Source: Mangifera indica | Taxonomy: Eukaryota > Streptophyta > Magnoliopsida > Sapindales > Anacardiaceae | Assembly: GCF_011075055.1 (NCBI RefSeq) | Contig: NC_058138.1 | Coordinates: forward strand, 6,840,001-6,904,000 | Direction: 5' to 3' | DNA length: 64,000 nt | Shown: one piece after another, positions 1-11,757 of the stretch | Layout: every line of letters begins with the position of its first letter | Numbering within the stretch: the stretch's first letter is position 1 | Program-made: the position numbers and the translations under genes | The notes under the pieces: model-generated | The model's database searches: none | Told to the model about the DNA's origin: nothing | What the model saw: the letters and a program-made list of their open reading frames with translations, nothing else

Positions 1-1997
1 AATCAACTGTCTTTATTTAGGGACTACAGTTCCTTCAAACTTTCAATTGAAACCATACTTATGACATATGCAGTTGAACATTACTGGTACTCATATACCA
101 GATCGTTATTCATGAAACTGACCAAGATATCAGACTAAATGAGCCTTGCTTCTTACATGCATGATGTGCGTCCATATCACGTTTATGTAAGGTACTGATT
201 AGGTTTCTATCCCTTAGTTAGCCATGACTCTACCTTAACTTGATCTACAGCCTCCAAAGCCTTTTTGCTCATCTAAGATATTGTGCATTCTAAATATCAT
301 ACATTAAAAATCTCCCTATTCAGCATCATTCTCATTCAAATCAGCCATTAGTCTCTAGGATGTTATGGTTAACTAGATCACAGAGATATCTATATTAGAC
401 ACAACGCTATCAATGCAATCAAATACACATCAATTGTCACAATTACGTATTAAAATTTTAAAATAACTCATATAAGACATAAAATCGAAAGTTTACTATG
501 TTCCCAATCATCTTCTATAATATAAATGTTTAACATTTTAAACTTTAATCTAATTGCGCCAATATTAATTATGGATGAGAATTTCATTAAATTCTAATAA
601 TCTCAGAATTCTCACAATTTAACAAATATATATGATACAACGAATGCATCATCTATTTTGACTAAAACCATTTCATCAACTCGTATTGATCTTTAAGTCA
701 CTTTATCCATGATAAAGTCTATATGAAATTTGAGTTAGGTCAAATACCTTGCATTACGTTAATTTGGGGAATAACGTCAAAGTAGTGGATATCCCTTTTT
801 ACATTACTAAGCGTTGCTTTATAGCAAGCTATAATGAATCCACCTATCCCAAAAATTTCAAATTCTTGTCCCGAACAAGATCATTGATTACGGGGCTTAT
901 ATTCATGCATGGATATTATCTCTTTTCCAATTAAGAGAATTCAACAGAGTATTGATAATTTCAACATGCAATGTGATGGTCCCTAGTCAACAAACTTGCA
1001 TGAAGCAGAAACATAGATTTTGCAACACCAATATATGTTTTCAGAAAGTTGGAATGAGGTATTACATGTCTTTATGCACCATAAGACCCATGGAACACAT
1101 CTCATATACATATTCGAGTATTACACAACTTTCAAGGATCGGAAAACAAGTTTCATTCATCAAAACGCATTGGAAAGGGATCAAAAAATGACTTTGCACG
1201 TTCCTCCACGTGTCGTAAAAGAGTTAGCACACACTAGGAATGAGTCAAACGCACCATCATGCACCAAAGTAAGACTGTCACGCATACGCACACGTCTAGA
1301 ATGAGTCAAACCCGCCATCACGCATTGGAATCAGACTATCATTAGCTTTCATTGACTGACACATGCTGCCACGTGCCGAAGTAAGGTTGTCACGCGCGCA
1401 AATGCCTTGGTCAACAATATGGTTAACCTTTGGACCATTGACCAGTCAACTGACCCGATGGGTGTTGACCAGTATAGGTTGAATCTGGTTGAGTCAATAG
1501 GTTGACCCATTAACTAATGGCTCTTGACCAACCCATTAACTAAACGGGTCGGGTAATCGGGTTTTTCCAACCTGATTTCAACCCTGAAGTCACGCATAAA
1601 CCCTAAATTTTTATCCATTCAATTGACTAACTTCCGATGACAAAACCATTGGGCTTTTGTATCCCAGGTGATGGCCAGACGAATTGGTCAAAACAACATT
1701 AATTCAAGTCAACCCAGCTTTTGTATCCCAGGCTAGAAAAAACACGCCTTAGGTCTTGTTTTTTTGGTCAATTTTCATTGATTCCAACATTAATTTGAGT
1801 TGTTTTTCAATTTAAAACATGTAATACCATTCCAATCATTCATCCAACATGTTTCCCAACAACAATTTCATGCAATTTTGGTCAAATTAAATTCGTGCCC
1901 AAAGATGAATTTTTTAATTCAACATTCAATATACAAATTCTAATTTACAGAATATATGCAATACGATTCACAGAAAACATAACAAATGCATATCCTA
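1..1997. other. Non-coding, probably internal region of a decayed LTR element
   Basis: No convincing gene is seen. Short open frames near 750-1300 show no recognisable domain. The stretch lies directly inside a minus-strand primer-binding site (1998-2009), so part of it may be the leader of a decayed LTR retrotransposon, but no gag or pol similarity was found. About 1220-1560 is richer in GC and contains many TTGAC/GTCAA words and repeated phrases around GTCAAAC and GTCACGC. Confidence 0.4.
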
Positions 1998-2009
1998 GCT
2001 CTGATACCA
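1998..2009 (-). other. tRNA-iMet primer-binding site of an LTR-element remnant
   Basis: The minus strand reads TGGTATCAGAGC, the standard primer-binding site of plant LTR retrotransposons. It is separated by one base from sequence ending TCCAACA on that strand, as an LTR end should. The same arrangement is present in the three bounded copia elements of this window. No matching second LTR was found to the left. Confidence 0.65.
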
Positions 2010-2010
2010 A

Positions 2011-2335
2011 TGTTGGAATAATTAAACATGTCAAGATCAAATTCTATGGATTCTGTAAATAAAGATTTGTGTACCCATTTCAATTTTTGATGAAGCGTCT
2101 TTGAATACTGTACAAGGTGTTGACGTTAGTCTATTTCCAGGACGTCAATTGCCCACGAATTGATTTTTATTTGGGAGACAAATTTACTGTGTATTGGTTT
2201 TTTTGCAGGAGAGGAAGAGAGATCTTTTCTTTAAAAATAATGTTATATCCATAGGCAGACAGTTTGGACAATTTATATATGTCCAACTGCCCTCCAACTC
2301 CCTCTTATAACTGCCATTGGCAATTATATTGAATC
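2011..2335 (-). mobile_element. Putative LTR remnant next to the primer-binding site
   Basis: The segment begins TGTTGGAATA on the plus strand immediately outside the primer-binding site, where the 5' LTR of a minus-strand element belongs. The outer end is not defined: no CA terminus or target-site duplication could be fixed before the LRR-kinase fragment begins near 2345. The element is therefore truncated or a solo end; the boundary is a guess. Confidence 0.4.
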
Positions 2336-2344
2336 AAGTTGGAT

Positions 2345-2660
2345 CGACCCGTCATGAATGGACCTGAATCCAATATCTTGAAAAACTTGATCGATCTCTC
2401 ATTCAATAACTTGAATGGTTCAATCCCTAGCAAGAAGGAAATTTTGTCCAATTTGCACGGAGCTGTTCATTTTTCCCATAGTTTATTCAGTGGTTCAATT
2501 CAAGCTAGTGTAGAAAATCTTCTTGAGAAGGTTTATATTGATCAATTCTAACTTATAACAATTTGAGTGGACTGATTCCGCAAAGCCATGTTGTGATGGT
2601 CAAGTGCAAATTCACCATCCTCGTGATTTGACAAGGGAAACTCATTGTGTGGAGAATAAT
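2345..2660 (+). pseudogene. LRR receptor-like kinase fragment (pseudogene)
   Basis: The translation around 2375-2550 contains LIDLSFNNLNGSIPS, then HFSHSLFSGSI, then EKVYID. After a stop it continues, with a small frame change, as YNNLSGLIPQS. This matches the last leucine-rich repeats before the transmembrane segment of plant inactive LRR receptor kinases of the ZAR1/At2g01210 type. No signal peptide, transmembrane segment or kinase domain is present within range, and the frame breaks at 2551, so this is a gene relic of about 300 bp. Confidence 0.6.
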
Positions 2661-3937
2661 TGAAGAGAAAGAGAGTAGAGACCCACCAATAGAGAAAGAG
2701 AGAGAAATAGGGGGTATGTGTTTTAGTATGGTCACTTGACTTGATTTGACAATATCAAGGTATTTGAAACCTTTCATTAATGGAATTCCATACTTATAAT
2801 TGATAAAAAAAATTTAAATATCTATCCAAAATTTAGTATATTGTTGCGCACTCAAAAATTTTTATTAAAATTAAATATAAAATTATTATTTATTAATAAT
2901 ATTAAAGTAATTAAAATTATATTGCATTTTTATTTTTGTTTAAAAAACTAACAATTTCTCTTAAAATTAAAATGCCTTATATATTTAAAAAACTAAATTT
3001 TTATTAAATATATCAAACTAATCATCTTAATTAAATTCATAAAACAACATTAAAAAGACAATATCAAATAATCAGCGACTAAACATACCATTGATCTGCT
3101 TTCATTATTGGGTTGGTTCAACGTAAAGTTAAAAGTTATCCACAACAGTAGCATTTCCTCATGTTATATTAATGATAATTGATATGTTATGAAATAGAAA
3201 TTAACTTATACAGGATGCAATCCAGTGAAAGCGCCATCTCTTGGGTTTCTTAACAATAAGCCAGATGATGCAAGGAATCTGCATTCGTTTCATTCGGTAA
3301 TTATTTTTTTTTTTGGCTTAAAGAAAGAAAATAATTACGATGAAACCAGATTCATTCTTCACAACTAACGAAATATGATGTTGATGAAAATACAAGTCTC
3401 CCAAAGAACCCTAGCAATCCTTCAAAAAAGGGATTCCAGATCCCAACAAATGCTGTAAAAGCTGCACATATTCACAGAATAAATTAATATAATCTTATTT
3501 TTCTTGGGGTTGACTATACCATGTTTAGTAACTGATCTCACAATAACTTCGATAAATAAGTTTAAAGGTTAATTTTAAAATGTTACAAACCACACAGCTC
3601 CAGAATACCAGCCCAAAGAATGTTTCGCAATGTTCAAAAGGTCGATTTCTCAAGCATCATTGTGATCAGTGATCAATTCCAAATTCTAGTTCAAGAATCC
3701 AATCTTTGAATGGGCATGAATATTGCTTTCACATGACCTTTCAGTGCCTGTGAGGATGAAGGGCCCGTTACTTCCTGTTGCGGATAACATAGAGGAAATA
3801 GAACTTTAGTCAAGGAGTTATGTAAACAAAGGTTAATATGGAGTGGCAGAGGAACAAACATGAATATGGCAAATTATAGTTCATGTATGTTTTTGGTGGC
3901 TATCTGTTAGTTTCTAGTTACAAGGTAATTAAATTAA
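2661..3937. other. AT-rich intergenic DNA, partly duplicated near 41 and 43 kb
   Basis: No gene is supported. Two blocks have relatives elsewhere: about 2640-2760 resembles 41000-41110 and 42770-42850 (purine-rich, with the phrase CCACCAATAGAG or close variants), and about 2985-3140 resembles 43340-43500. These similarities suggest that the duplicated unit extends leftwards beyond the PPR leader to about 2.6 kb. Confidence 0.5.
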
Positions 3938-4625
3938 GGCCAAGAGACTAATTCCCACCTAAGTTTTAGTGAAACCCCAAATCCCACATGCTAACTTTCA
4001 AAAACTCAAAGTTCCACCCATCACTTAACTTCTGTTAGAATTTTTTGTTAGAGTTAAGAGTAAAACTGTCATTTTATTAGTAATTTTTAAAAAATTATAA
4101 ATTTTCTCCCAAGTTTTGAAAACTAACAACTTCAATTTTGTCTAAACATTTTCAATTTTGAAAAGTGATTATTCCCTCCCTCACTTAGTTTTTTTTTTCT
4201 CTCATTTGCAGCCACCACTCCATCTCTAGTGACCTGCTATTCTCACCCTCACCATCAGAATCAATCAATCGACCATCATGGGAAGTTGTAGGATGAAAAG
4301 ACGAACGATTCCAATGGTGAGGGTGGGAAGAGGAATTTGCCAAAGATAGAGTGGTGGCCATAAAGGGGAGAGAAAAAAACATAGGTGTGGGGGCAAAATA
4401 ATCACTTTTCAAAATTGTAAATGTTTAGGTAGATAAAAATGAAGTTGCTAGTTTTCAAAATTTATATGAAAAATGAGATTAATTATATTTTTTTAAATAT
4501 AACTGATAAAATGACGGTTTTAGTCTTAATTATAACAGAAATTAGGTGATGGATGAGATTTTAGGTTTTTGAAAGTTGACGGATGAGAGTTCACTAAACC
4601 TTGGGTGGGAATAAGTCTTTTGGCC
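3938..4625. mobile_element. Mutator-like foldback element with long TIRs, copy 1
   Basis: The ends are inverted repeats beginning GGCCAAGAGACTAATTCCC on the left and, on the opposite strand, GGCCAAAAGACTTATTCCC on the right. Similarity between the two arms continues for roughly 240 bp (3938-4180 against 4390-4625). The element is flanked by a perfect 9-bp target-site duplication, TTAAATTAA, at 3929-3937 and 4626-4634. Long TIRs and a 9-bp duplication are the signature of Mutator-like elements. The centre of about 200 bp has a higher GC content and an open frame of 75 codons on the minus strand with no recognisable domain; no transposase is present, so the element is non-autonomous. Confidence 0.85.
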
Positions 4626-4634
4626 TTAAATTAA

Positions 4635-5233
4635 TTACCAGTCCCATGATTTTTTTTAAAGCAATTAAAATATTGAGACATAAGCTTTTAACCAATTTCG
4701 ATACTGTATAATGAAACCGCTTAAATATGACACGTCCACTATCATCAAAGAAATAGCAATCATCACAAACACTTGCTTGTGATGAAGAGCTAGGTTTGGT
4801 AATTGAAAAAATTATATAAAAACACTAAAAAACTATAAATTCATTTTTTTTAAATTGTGTGTGCGTGTGTATATATATATATAAAGCATTTGACAATATT
4901 AAATTTGAATTTACATGCATATGATTTAGTTAGGACTGGTGACTCAAGTGGTGGAGATGATGACATTTAGGATGATAATGGTGAGGTTGGTAACTGTGAG
5001 TCGATGTTGGCGATAATAATGGTGAGAGTGGTGAACGTGGGCTTCAAAAGTTAATTAAGGTTGAACACTAGATATTATTAGAAGAAACTCAAAAAGATGC
5101 TTCTTGAAGAAGCAAAATTATTGGGTCTCTCTATCCCATGAAGAAGAAGGATGGAAATGATTATAATCTCGGGTTCAAAAGTCTAGTTATTCGGTAACAC
5201 TTAGATAAAGATTGTGATGCTACATGTGATAAT
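4635..5233. other. Intergenic, no gene seen
   Basis: The region is AT-rich with a short TG/TA microsatellite near 4856-4882 and a GGTGA-type trinucleotide-like stretch near 4950-5040. Nothing coding is supported. Confidence 0.5.
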
Positions 5234-5471
5234 TGACAATTTTGAAGGGAAGAAAATATATTGTATACATTGAATTAGGATACAACTATATATAGCACAA
5301 TGAGTAACGGTTATTTTACAAATCTGAAAAAAGAGAAACTGAAGCCTAAACTTATAGACAAAATTACTCCTAAACTGCTGTTGATAATTGGCCCAAAATT
5401 ACTCCTTAACAAACACAAAATTACTCCTAAACTGCTGTTGATAATTGGCCAAAATTACTCCTTAACTAACA
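5234..5471 (-). repeat. Copia-1 3' LTR
   Basis: This 238-bp LTR has TG...CA ends. It contains an internal imperfect tandem duplication of a roughly 50-bp phrase around AAAATTACTCCTAAACTGC. It adjoins the polypurine tract and, by its position in a minus-strand element, is the downstream LTR. Confidence 0.95.
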
Positions 5472-8400
5472 CCCCCCTTCAAATTGATGCTGTTGGGAAA
5501 GAAGCATCAATTTGGAAAGTAAGTATTCAAGTCGTGATCTTGCCATGGGTTTTGTGAAGAGGTCTGCCACCTAATCATGAGAGTGAATTTTCTTTAAAGA
5601 AATGACATGGTCTTTGACAAGATCTCTGATATAATGACAATCAACTTCAATGTGTTTCGTCCGCTCATGATATACTGGATTTGAGGCAATGCTAATGGCA
5701 CTTGTATTGTCAACAAAAAGAGGAATATGGGAAGTAATTGTAACACCAATTTCCTCCAACAATCGACGAAGCCAAACAATTTCTGAACAAACAGCAGACA
5801 TGGCTCTATATTCAGCCTCTATGGATGACTTAGAAACACAATCTTGCTTCTTACACTTCCAAGAGATCAAAGAATCACCCAAGAACATACACCAGCCAGT
5901 GGTAGAATGACGAGAGTCAACACATCCTGCCCAATCAGAATCAGCAAATCCTTTTAAACTCAAAGATGTAACTGATGAGAAAAATAACCCTTTGTGAGTA
6001 GTCCTTTGTAAATATCGAATAATTCGTAAAAGGGCGGAAAAATGCATTTGGTGAGGATCAGATACAAATTGACTGAGAACTTGAACAGCATAAGAAATAT
6101 CCAGTCTGGTCATGGTAAGATAAATAAGACTACCTACAAGTCGACGATATAAGGTAGGATTGGTAAGTGCTTCACCATCTGCTCTCTCATATTTAGTATT
6201 AAGCTCCATAGGGGTATGAACTACCTTGTCATCAGTAAGATGAGCAAGTTTGATTAGATCTTCAGTGTACTTATGTTGAGAAAGGTAGATTCCTTGTGTA
6301 CCACAATGAACTTCTAAACCTAAAAAATATGTCAAAGCGCCAAGATCTTTCATATGAAAAGAAGTGTGCAAAAATTGTTTTAGATGAATAATGCCCTCTT
6401 GATCATCCCCTGTAATAATCATATCATCTACCTACAAAAGCAAAATTGTAATTCCAGAAGAAGATTTTCTTAAGAACATACAATGATCAGTTTGACTTTG
6501 AGAAAACCCAACACTCGTTATAGTGGCCCTGAATTTCTCAAACCAAGCATGAGGTGCTTGTTTTAATCCATAAAGAGACTTTCGAAGTCGATATACCAAG
6601 TTAGGTGCCAGTAATGAATAAACAGGTGAAGGTTTCATATGGACCACCTCGTTTAGATCACCATGAAGGAAAACATTTTTTACATCCATTTGATAGAGAG
6701 ACCATTTTTGTACCGAGGCAACTGCAAGTAATGTATGAACAGTGGTCATCTTGGCAATTGGCGCAAATGTTTCTTCATAATCAAGACCATACTCTTGTTT
6801 ATAACCTTGAGCTACCAATCGAGCTTTGTACCTATCAAGAGAACCATCAGCTTTAATTTTTATGGAATAGACCCATTTACTGCCAATAAGAGATATATTA
6901 GGAGGAAGAGAAACCAATTCCCAAGTATGATTTTCCTCAAGTGCGTGGAGCTCCTCATCCATGGCCTTTTTCCAACACTCTAAATTAGCTGCTTGAGCAT
7001 AAGAATTAGGTACAAAAATAGAATTCAATGTAGTGTGTAAGGCATATGATTTACCATATTGTCCTGGTGAATAACCATATCGTTTTTGGGGACTTACATG
7101 ACGAGAAGAACGTCGTAGAAGAGTAGAATTTTCAACTGGGTCTGTTTGTTCAGAAATGGTAGCTTCAATAGAAGTAGAATTCTCAACTGGGTTTGTTTGT
7201 TCAGAAATGGTAGCTTTAACAAGATCCTCATTAGGAGAGACAATGCTTGTGGACTCAGTGGGGACTAATGTTGTTCTAAAAGAAGTCTCCAAGTCACCAT
7301 CTGTATAAGAAATATCAGAAAATGATGGCAAAATAGAAATAGATGATATGTTATCACAATTCCTAGACTTAAAATAATACAAATGTTCAAAGAAGACAAC
7401 ATGTCTTGAGACTCTCAAACGACGATTTTGAGGATCATAACACAGGTAACCCTTTTGGTTTTGTCCATAACCAACAAACACATGCTTGATAGACTTTACA
7501 GACCATTTATTGCGTTCATGCTGAGGAAGGTGGACAAAACAGATACACCCAAACACACGCAGATGAGAATAATTTAGAAATTTGTGATATAAACGAAGAT
7601 AAGGAGATTCATTGTCAAGAATAGGTGTAGGTTGCCTATTTATAAGATAAACAGCTGTTTGAGCAGCTTTAGTCCAAAAAGACTGTGGGGTATTAGACTC
7701 AAGAAGGAGTGTTAAAGCTATTTCAACGATATGTTTATTTTTACGTTCAACGCCTCCATTTTGTTTAGGAGTATTAGGACATGAGCGTTGAGATATAATT
7801 CCTTTATTAGAAAAAAAATTACACAACTCATTGTTCATGTATTCGCCCCCTAAATCTGAACGAAAAATTCTAATGCATTTTAAAAACTGAGTTTCCACCA
7901 TATTAACAAATGACATGAGTATTTTAGGAACTTCAGCTTTATTACACAAAAAATATATCCAAGTGAATCGCGTGACATGATCAATAAATAAAATAAAGTA
8001 ACGATATCCCATACGTGAAAGAATAGGGGATGGTCCCCAAACATCACTATGCACTAGATCAAATGGAGAAGAATAACTAGATGTGCTTGACGAAAAAGGA
8101 AGTTTGTGACTTTTAGATTTAGCACAGCTTTCACATGAAAAATCAAGAGAAGGATTAGTTTTATTTGACGACATGTAAAACTTTAACATCATATCTAACC
8201 GTTGAGTATGTGGATGACCTAGCCTACGATGCCATAAAAATCTAAGATTATTAGCTAACTCAATATCATTTGAAGAAGCAGAGAGAAAACAATAATGACT
8301 TGGAGCCTCATTATAATGGAGCAAGAACATTCGTCCCCATTTACGTCCCCTTGTAATCACCTTCCCCGTCTTGAGATCCTGTACAATACAACCATAAGAA

Positions 8401-9665
8401 GAAAATGAAACTAAGCAATTTTATTCAACAAGTTGGCCAATAGATAATAAATTTGCTGATAATTTTGGGACATAAAGAACATTAGATATAGTTCGGGTTG
8501 TGATAAGAGAAGATGGAATTAAAATAGTGCCTTTACCAGAAACATGTAAGTTTTCACCATTAGTAGTAGTAACAAAATGACTGGATTGGGATTGGGATTC
8601 AAGGGAGGAGAAATGTTTCAATTCACCAGTCATATGATTAGAAACAGTAGAATCAATATGCCATACAGAAGAATTCAATTTTGTACTTGGATAATTTGTA
8701 GTAGTAAGAGCATTAGATATAGCACCTGGAAGAACAGTAGCCACTGACTCTTGGATCATACGTTGAATTCCTTGATAATCAATGGGAGGAACATTTGTTG
8801 AAGCACCAAGATTACTTTCAATAACTTTATAGGCCTGCTGAGTGTTTTGCTTGGTTGCTAATTTTCTACGACATTCAGAAATAACATGCCCTTTCTTCTT
8901 ACAATAATTGCAAAAATTTCTCTTTTTGCAAATTGCAACCACATGACCAAATTCTTTGCATTCATGGCATTGAATACGATTCATATCTAAGCCTTTTGAT
9001 TTCAGATCCCGTGAAGCAATCATGGCAGCATCAAAGTTGAAGCTTGCATTAAGAGATTGTTGACTTTGAAGTCTAGTTTCTTCTCGAAGAAGCTCAGAAA
9101 GAACAGTATCCAGATCTGGAAGAGATTCTCTATTAAGAATATTGGCATAAACAATTTCATAATATGGACGAAGTTTCATAAGAAATTGAACAATCCGGGC
9201 CTTCTTGCGTTCCTTCATTGCTTCATGATAAGTTACTGCTGATAAGTTAGAACTAGAGTTCATGTCTTGTTCAGACCATAAGGTGAGGATTTCGGAGTAG
9301 AAGGTGCGAATATCTTTATCATCTTGCTTGTATTCAAAGATAGCATGTTCCAATTCAAAATCTCGAGCATGATTAGACTGAGTATATACCTTTTTCAAGT
9401 GACTCCACATTTCATATGCATATTTGAAGGAACGTAAACCGATGGCTATGTCTTTGGTGATTGAATTGAGGAGCCAAGAAATTATTCGAGCATTGCCAGT
9501 CATCCAGTTTGCTTTCTCTTTGTCATCAGTTGGCTCTTCTTTAGAACCATCCAGAATATCTAGCAATGTTTTTCCTTCAACAAACATTCGGAACTGAAAT
9601 TCCCAAAGGGGATAATTTTTTCCATCAAATTTGATGGTAAGGACATCATGATGTTCTGTAGCCAT
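5466..9665 (-). pseudogene. Copia-1 gag-pol polyprotein, three in-frame stops
   Basis: One continuous 1,399-codon frame runs from the ATG at 9665 to a TAG at 5466, where the stop overlaps the LTR edge. No frameshift was found, but three stops interrupt it: codon 415 (TAA, 8421-8423), codon 1078 (TAG, 6432-6434) and codon 1365 (TAG, 5571-5573). Visible parts in order: gag of the UBN2 type; two zinc-knuckle motifs (CHECKEFGHVVAIC and CNYCKKKGHVISEC, about codons 232-265); protease with WHIDSTVSNHM, where the usual D-S/T-G-A is altered at the glycine; a gag-pre-integrase H/C segment; integrase with HSDVWG, RSDLGGEY and VERKN; RT ending at the second stop, which occupies the tyrosine of YVDD; and RNase H. 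The element cannot make active enzymes from this copy. Confidence 0.93.
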
Positions 9666-9778
9666 GACTGAAGATATCTGATTATATGAATAGATTAGTA
9701 ATGACAGATGTAATATGAACCAGAATATAGTAGAAAGTTAACCAGAGTAGAGGAACAGAAGGATTGGTAGAGAGTTAT

Positions 9779-9791
9779 GGCTCTGATACCA
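9779..9791 (-). other. Copia-1 primer-binding site
   Basis: The minus strand reads TGGTATCAGAGCC directly against the LTR end. It is complementary to the 3' end of initiator tRNA-Met, the usual primer for copia elements. Confidence 0.93.
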
Positions 9792-10030
9792 TGACAATTT
9801 TGAAGGGAAGAAAATATATTGTATACATTGAATTAGGATACAACTATATATAGCACAATGAGTAACGGTTATTTTACAAATCTGAAAAAAGAGAAATTGA
9901 AGCCTAAACTTATGGACAAAATTACTCCTAAACTGCTGCTGATAATTGGCCCAAAATTACTCCTTAACAAACACAAAATTACTCCTAAACTACTGCTGAT
10001 AATTGACCCAAAATTACTTCTTAACTAACA
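9792..10030 (-). repeat. Copia-1 5' LTR
   Basis: This 239-bp LTR is the partner of 5234-5471, with seven transitions and one extra base by hand comparison. It should carry the element promoter and transcription start. It is followed by the right copy of the ATAAT target-site duplication. Confidence 0.95.
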
Positions 10031-10084
10031 ATAATCTCTCTAAGGTTCTTATTATTAAGTGACAAGTGAACGACTGTATCCCAA

Positions 10085-10400
10085 CCATTTGGCTCATTTG
10101 AGCTGAACACCAAGCCAAGCAAAAGTCAGCTCAGATCTCATCCAATAGCCCAAATATTAAGTAAAAATCATTAATAATGATACCATTATAGATATAAATG
10201 TCATTGTACAAATTTTATAGGGCTAAAGATGCAACCCATAAAAAGCCTAATAGGCCTGTTCCCCTACTTAACAGAAAACTTACCCAAATGACAAAAACCA
10301 AAACAACACCATAATCAAAACACTAAATTCCCAGATTCAATCTCAGTCACTTTTAGACCAGTGATTAAACTTCCTTGTACTGTATATTTCATTTCTGTTT
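10085..10400 (+). repeat. PPR-unit leader repeat, copy 1
   Basis: This segment is repeated at about 26340-26640, 43950-44260 and 51130-51330. Shared phrases include CAAATTTTATAGG and AGATGCA, followed by a run rich in AAAAC. It precedes the PPR pseudogene of unit 1 and probably derives from that gene's promoter and 5' leader. The GCCCAATGGGC palindrome seen in two of the other copies is degraded here to GCCTAATAGGCC. Confidence 0.7.
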
Positions 10401-10411
10401 TGTTAGGGTGC

Positions 10412-11393
10412 TGTTTGAGTGATGCCAAATTGTCTTAACTTGTTCATAAGCGCCTTCAATGGCCATTAAGCTTTCATCTTTATATGGTGAAAGATAAGTG
10501 CCGAAATGCACAAGCTCTTATTTCATTAGTTGGATTGTTTGTTAAACATAATAGGGTGAATGAGGCGATAAGTGTCTTAACTTGTTAAACATAATAGGGT
10601 GAATGAGGCCTCAGTTGATGTATTTAATGTTTTGTTAGGTGCTATTATGGAGAAGAAGAGAGGTTTTGAAGATGTGGTGTTTATTCATAAGAAAATGGTA
10701 AGAGCAGGAGTTTTGCCAAATTTTGAAACTCTGAACTATTTGTTGGAGGTTTTATTTGAAAATAGTAGCATTGAGTCTGCTTTGGATCAGTTAGGAGAAT
10801 GAACAAGAAAAGGTTTAGTCCTAATAGTAGGAATTTTGAGATAATAATAAAAGGTCTTATTTTGATCAATCAAGTGGATGATTCAGTTATCATTTTAGGC
10901 GAGATATCTAATGTTGGATCTGAGTTGGAATTAAGTTTCTATACTTGTATAATACCACTGTTTTGTGGGGAAAATAAACTAGAGGAGGAAATCCAACCTT
11001 TAAGGTTGATGAGCTTTAAATCTTTTCCCAATAAGTTGATTTATAAAGAGTTGATTAGATGTATATGTGAGAACCATATATTAGATGATGTGAATAATCT
11101 TCTTGAAGAGATGATGGAAAATAGTAGAACACTTGCTGTTGATGTGCTTGTTGATCTAGTAGTCGGACCTTGTGTAATAGGAAAATTTGGTGAGGCTATG
11201 AATTTCTTGGAAGACAAATATGGTCACATAACTTCTCCACACAACGCTATGCTTGAAGGTTGCTGCAATGTTGGTAAATTTTTTCTGGCGAAAAGTATCT
11301 TGGACAAAATGGCTGAGAGAAATACAACTAACTGTAATTCTTGGATATTATATTCATATAGCTTTGTGAGAATATGAAAATAATGAAAGCTAA
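10412..11393 (+). pseudogene. PPR protein pseudogene, unit 1, 5' part
   Basis: The translation carries pentatricopeptide-repeat helices, for example VDVFNVLLGAIMEKKRG, NYLLEVLFENSSIESAL and FEIIIKGLILINQ, and it is collinear with the unit 2 copy at 44270-46400. PPR proteins are organelle-targeted RNA-binding proteins. Relative to the other copy, about 300 bp of the 5' coding region is missing near 10480. A further piece of repeat is missing where a 28-bp phrase occurs twice (10539-10566 and 10582-10609). The frame is broken by stops (for example at 10800) and a frameshift, and the 3' part is displaced to 16137-17103. Confidence 0.8.
10539..10609 (+). repeat. Short direct repeat inside the PPR pseudogene
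   Basis: The phrase TTGTTAAACATAATAGGGTG plus eight more bases occurs at 10539-10566 and again at 10582-10609. The intact-order paralogue has it once, so this is a local slip or repair duplication accompanying a deletion in the PPR coding sequence. Confidence 0.8.
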
Positions 11394-11757
11394 ACTTCAT
11401 TTTTCTCCATATACAAATAACATATGACCAGTATAGCTTGTCCTACGAGATATGTTTAACCCTGTATATATACACTACATGAATCACATGCATTTGTATT
11501 TGATTTGATTATAACATCTTAGGTTAAAGGATTACTTTGTACACTAGTACAATTTTACGATAAGTCATTGACTATGATTTAATGACCATGTGGCTTATCG
11601 TTATTGGGTCATGTTTGAAAAATAGTTCTCTAGCTATTAATCCATACCAACATCGTAATGACATGACCATCATCGTCACCACACTAATGTCATCTCATGG
11701 CATTCAACAAAGGTATTCAATATACCTACTGTGTGATATAATTACCCCAGTTACGTC
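11394..11757. other. Unique sequence left of copia-2
   Basis: This 364-bp stretch has no counterpart in unit 2 that I could see and no gene. Together with 15917-16137 it forms the host sequence into which copia-2 inserted. That host sequence itself interrupts the PPR pseudogene between two copies of a 125-bp PPR segment. Confidence 0.5.

Larger units (their letters stand above)
5234..10030 (-). mobile_element. Copia-1: complete Ty1/copia retrotransposon
   Basis: This is a 4,797-bp element with two LTRs (5234-5471 and 9792-10030), a tRNA-iMet primer-binding site at 9779-9791 and a polypurine tract at 5472-5480, both read on the minus strand. A perfect 5-bp target-site duplication, ATAAT, lies at 5229-5233 and 10031-10035. 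By hand count the LTRs differ by seven substitutions, all transitions, and one indel (about 97% identity). With the commonly used plant rate of 1.3e-8 per site per year, this suggests insertion roughly one million years ago. Domain order gag-protease-integrase-RT-RNase H is of the copia type. Confidence 0.95.

Noticed and set aside
749..1304. Short overlapping open frames of 61-94 codons
   Set aside because: They show no domain, no codon bias and lie in probable retroelement leader sequence. They are expected by chance in 64 kb.
6605..6983. Plus-strand frames inside copia-1
   Set aside because: They are antisense shadows of the RT coding strand.
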